Positions 27,567 to 29,390 of a stretch of 29,390 nt of DNA are shown piece by piece (positions within the stretch are counted from its first letter, which is position 1; each line of letters opens with the position of its first letter). This DNA is from a virus. Below the pieces are notes generated by a model. The model ran no database searches and was not told where the DNA came from. It worked only from the letters and a program-made list of their open reading frames with translations. Position numbers and translations under genes: made by a program. The stretch covers positions 1 through 29,390 of IMG/VR virus record IMGVR_UViG_3300047370_000321; one strand, written 5' to 3'.

Positions 27567-27576
27567 ATTGTATAAT
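27548..27576 (+). promoter_or_regulatory. Perfect-consensus sigma70 promoter nested in the terminator
   Basis: TTGACA (27548-27553) spans the terminator loop. It is followed by 17 bases and TATAAT (27571-27576). RNA would start near 27583, at or next to the ATG of the following gene. Confidence 0.83.
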
Positions 27577-27582
27577 GACTTC

Positions 27583-27762
27583 ATGGCAAATATAGGTATG
27601 GACAAAATTGACACCCAAGGCATGAGTCTTCCTGGCAAATCAAAGAAACCAAGTAGATATGATCCTATGCCAGTAAAGCATCGTACAATCTTCACGCCAG
27701 AAGAACGCATAGAATTGAAACAAATTATTCATGAAGCACTTGACGAGAGAGAACAAGCATGA
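27583..27762 (+). CDS. Small basic/helical protein, unknown (59 aa)
   Basis: MANIGMDKIDTQGMSLPGKS is followed by a basic Pro-rich stretch (KKPSRYDPMPVKHRTIFTP) and a charged helix (EERIELKQIIHEALDEREQA). The first ATG (27583) falls at the predicted transcription start, which would make the mRNA leaderless; the ATG at 27598 is the alternative and leaves about 15 bases. It shares ATGA with purS, so the two are coupled. The function is unknown. Confidence 0.72.
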   Translation: MANIGMDKIDTQGMSLPGKSKKPSRYDPMPVKHRTIFTPEERIELKQIIHEALDEREQA

Positions 27763-28034
27763 AGTTTAAAGCATTAGTATTCATCCGACTACGATCACAG
27801 GTAGATGACTCACCAGGTAATGCTGTGAGAGATGGTAGTAGACGATTGTCTGAGTTGGACATCAAGAAACTTAGACTTGGTAAGGTCATTGATATTTGGT
27901 TGGAAGCAGAGAGCAGAGAGTATGCCGAGAAAGAAATTGAAATGCTTTCTGATCGTTTCTATGCCAATACAGTCATGGAAGACTGGGACTATGAATTGAC
28001 TGAGATTGAAACTTTTCCACCAGGTATTGAATAA
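27759..28034 (+). CDS. purS: Phosphoribosylformylglycinamidine synthase subunit PurS
   Basis: PurS is the small subunit of the PurS-PurL-PurQ complex that makes FGAM in purine synthesis. The sequence MKFKALVFIRLRSQVDDSPG, then NAVRDGSRRLSELDIKKLRLGKVIDIWLEA (split at SELD), shows the typical strand-helix-strand order with the (V/I)xLR...D..G.AV...L pattern. DRFYANTVMEDWDYELTEIE is the C-terminal part. At 91 residues it is normal length. The large subunit and glutaminase are not in this window. The start shares ATGA with the gene before, and the stop shares TAATG with the gene after. Confidence 0.85.
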   Translation: MKFKALVFIRLRSQVDDSPGNAVRDGSRRLSELDIKKLRLGKVIDIWLEAESREYAEKEIEMLSDRFYANTVMEDWDYELTEIETFPPGIE

Positions 28035-28228
28035 TGGAATTTAACACACCAGGATCCAATAAGAGTTGGATGGACGATGGATTCAAGAAGTATGCTGCTG
28101 AATGGCAACTCAATAATATTGAGAAACTATTGGATGCTAAGGTAGAACGCTGCCATGTATACAACAGTGACGACCGAGATGTAGTATATAATCAAATTAC
28201 TATTACATACAAAATGGAGGATGATTAA
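28034..28228 (+). CDS. Small protein, unknown, between purS and purC (64 aa)
   Basis: MEFNTPGSNKSWMDDGFKKY, then AAEWQLNNIEKLLDAKVERC and HVYNSDDRDVVYNQITITYK, looks like a small alpha/beta domain. Both ends overlap neighbours by one base (TAATG), and GGAGG in its last codons is the purC ribosome site. Its place inside a purine operon may mean a regulatory or stabilising role, but the sequence shows no purine-enzyme motif. Confidence 0.72.
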   Translation: MEFNTPGSNKSWMDDGFKKYAAEWQLNNIEKLLDAKVERCHVYNSDDRDVVYNQITITYKMEDD

Positions 28229-28926
28229 TGGAAATAATTGTAGAGGGTAAGGTCAAGACTGTTTACCAAGGTGATGATGCTGATCGTGTCATCATTGAGT
28301 ATCACGATAAAGTGACAGCAGGCAACGGTGAGATGGTTGATCATCCATTGGGTAAAGGATCTCTATGTTGTACTATCTCATCTGTTATCTTTGAGAAACT
28401 TGCCAAGGAACATGTTCCTAATCACTACATCAATATGGTTGGTGCTAACAAGATGATTTGCAAGAAAGTAGACATCGTTCCTCTGGAAGTTATCTGTCGT
28501 AATCGTGCTGCTGGATCTATTGTTCGTGAGACAACGCTACAAGAAGGTTATTCTCTACCACATCCTATTGTTGAGTTCTTTCTTAAAGATGATAGCAAGC
28601 ATGACCCTTTACTAACTAAAGATCGTGTGCGTCTGATGGGATATGATCCTGAACCTTTTATTGACTTGACTCTACGTATCAATGACATCCTCCGTTCATT
28701 GTTCTACATCTTAGGTATTGATCTGGTTGACTTTAAAGTTGAGTACGGATACACTGCTCATGGTGAGTTGCTACTTGCTGATGAGATCAGTCCTGATAGT
28801 ATGAGACTATGGAAGATTGGTAGCGATGAACGATTCGATAAGGATCTATTCAGAAACGATGAAGGTGATATTGTCCCTGCTTATCGTCAAATCCTTGATA
28901 AACTGCAACCACTTGCAATCCAATGA
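28228..28926 (+). CDS. purC: SAICAR synthetase PurC
   Basis: PurC joins aspartate to CAIR using ATP, in purine synthesis. MEIIVEGKVKTVYQGDDADR carries the EGKxKxVY nucleotide-binding start. CRNRAAGSIVRE is the CRxxxxGS family signature, and DFKVEYGY and LLLADEISPDSMRLW are the DFKxEFG and ADEISPDxxRLW motifs. The length of 232 residues matches the bacterial enzyme. The ATG follows GGAGG (28216-28220) and overlaps the previous stop. With purS it would raise purine supply for phage DNA. purC and purS both occur in cyanomyoviruses. Confidence 0.95.
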   Translation: MEIIVEGKVKTVYQGDDADRVIIEYHDKVTAGNGEMVDHPLGKGSLCCTISSVIFEKLAKEHVPNHYINMVGANKMICKKVDIVPLEVICRNRAAGSIVRETTLQEGYSLPHPIVEFFLKDDSKHDPLLTKDRVRLMGYDPEPFIDLTLRINDILRSLFYILGIDLVDFKVEYGYTAHGELLLADEISPDSMRLWKIGSDERFDKDLFRNDEGDIVPAYRQILDKLQPLAIQ

Positions 28927-29195
28927 AACATCACATCCCCGATGAGATTAGAAAACTTGGTTTCGATTGCTTTAGAAGTTTGAATGCTGCTGAGAGAGCA
29001 GTTGTTCTTCTTGGTGAAGATGAGTATCGTAAGTCATTAGACCTTGATAACGATGATGCTCCCTGTTGGAAGATACCCAGTGGAGAGTCAACTACCTTTG
29101 TTGGTTGGAACCCCATGTGTATCCCTACAATGGATTACATCGTATGGAAACTAAAACGTCGTGAACAAATTGCTAAAGGTGAAATCATTGGATAA
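28923..29195 (+). CDS. Soluble protein, unknown (90 aa)
   Basis: MKHHIPDEIRKLGFDCFRSL is followed by NAAERAVVLLGEDEYRKSLD, DDAPCWKIPSGESTTFVGWN and PTMDYIVWKLKRREQIAK. It mixes helices and turns, has three Cys and several Trp, and no membrane segment or signal. It is coupled to purC by ATGA. No family is recognised. The final Lys/Arg-rich helix overlaps the next, poorly defined start. Confidence 0.75.
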   Translation: MKHHIPDEIRKLGFDCFRSLNAAERAVVLLGEDEYRKSLDLDNDDAPCWKIPSGESTTFVGWNPMCIPTMDYIVWKLKRREQIAKGEIIG

Positions 29196-29358
29196 GTTAT
29201 CTAAAGATGAGATGAGATCTAAGATCAAAGAATTCTCTACACTTCTTAAAAGTCAAAGAGAACACTGGGATAAGGAAGACAAGATTGGATTCACCTATTC
29301 TTGTGACCTTATCTCACAATCACTTATTACATTATACATTCGCTTAGGAAGAGACTAA
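29188..29358 (+). CDS. Small helical protein, unknown; start uncertain (about 56 aa)
   Basis: The frame contains LSKDEMRSKIKEFSTLLKSQ and REHWDKEDKIGFTYSCDLIS, a charged two-helix protein. No ATG fits. A TTG at 29188 lies eight bases after AAAGG and overlaps the preceding stop region; GTG at 29179 or 29161 and ATG at 29212 are alternatives. The stop shares TAATG with the next gene. The function is unknown. Confidence 0.62.
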   Translation: MDKLSKDEMRSKIKEFSTLLKSQREHWDKEDKIGFTYSCDLISQSLITLYIRLGRD

Positions 29359-29390
29359 TGGCACTATCTGACTCAGTTCAAAACTCACTT
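29358..29390 (+). CDS. Start of a further gene, cut by the window end
   Basis: ATG overlapping the previous stop (TAATG) opens MALSDSVQNSL. Eleven codons are visible, too few to name it. Confidence 0.6.
   Translation, partial: MALSDSVQNSL

Overview
The window is part of a T4-like marine cyanophage (cyanomyovirus) genome, almost certainly from a phage of Synechococcus or Prochlorococcus. The evidence is a set of host-derived photosynthesis and metabolism genes (psbA, psbD, two hli genes, plastocyanin, ferredoxin, transaldolase talC, a Gnd-like remnant, purS, purC, nrdB). They sit among many short overlapping phage genes, giant tail-fibre-like genes, three tRNAs and T4-type late promoters (TATAAATA). 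There are no insertion sequences and no CRISPR array.

Layout. 1-2897 (+): the end of nrdB, a small gene, a PD-(D/E)XK-like nuclease, a two-helix membrane protein, plastocyanin and two membrane-associated unknowns. 2788-4459 (-): three consecutive exported proteins of unknown function, the first overlapping the plus-strand gene tail to tail. 4486-6944 (-): an unbroken run of 13 overlapping or nearly abutting genes, most under 70 codons and five with an obvious single transmembrane helix, containing a truncated Gnd-like protein and ending in a staphylococcal-nuclease homologue. 6995-7201 (-): one more small gene. 7228-8342 (+): a tail-lysozyme-type protein, then a consensus promoter, a structured leader and tRNA-Arg(UCU), tRNA-Asn(GUU) and tRNA-Val(UAC), then a coiled-coil protein. 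8347-11541 (+): talC, a lone Phd-type antitoxin, a membrane protein, two unknowns and a flavin-dependent tryptophan-halogenase homologue, all overlapping or nearly so. 11542-13337 (+): a structured leader and a small exported outer-membrane-type protein, then a terminator/promoter composite and hli, petF, two unknowns, a 39-residue hli and a 26-residue membrane peptide, ending at a strong terminator. 13411-24554 (-): three giant virion proteins (1105, 1416 and 1174 residues) rich in beta repeats, with LamG-like and carbohydrate-binding-like modules and trimeric-adhesin head repeats. 24555-27199 (+): a divergent control region, psbA, a terminator, psbD and a small membrane protein. 27203-29390 (+): a perfect hairpin, small unknown genes including a 25-residue Cys-rich peptide, a second terminator/promoter composite, then purS, an unknown, purC, two unknowns and the first codons of another gene.

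How it fits together. PsbA, PsbD and Hli keep photosystem II working during infection. Plastocyanin and ferredoxin are soluble electron carriers. TalC (pentose-phosphate flux), PurS/PurC (purines) and NrdB (deoxyribonucleotides) would direct host energy and carbon into phage DNA. The large leftward genes probably form the host-recognition apparatus. Control signals are unusually legible. Six rightward sigma70-type promoters all have exactly 17-bp spacers, and two carry their -35 box in the loop of the preceding terminator. T4-like late boxes precede structural and exported-protein genes.

Limits: functions are read from motifs by eye and no database search was made. Many small genes are supported only by start/stop overlap with their neighbours.
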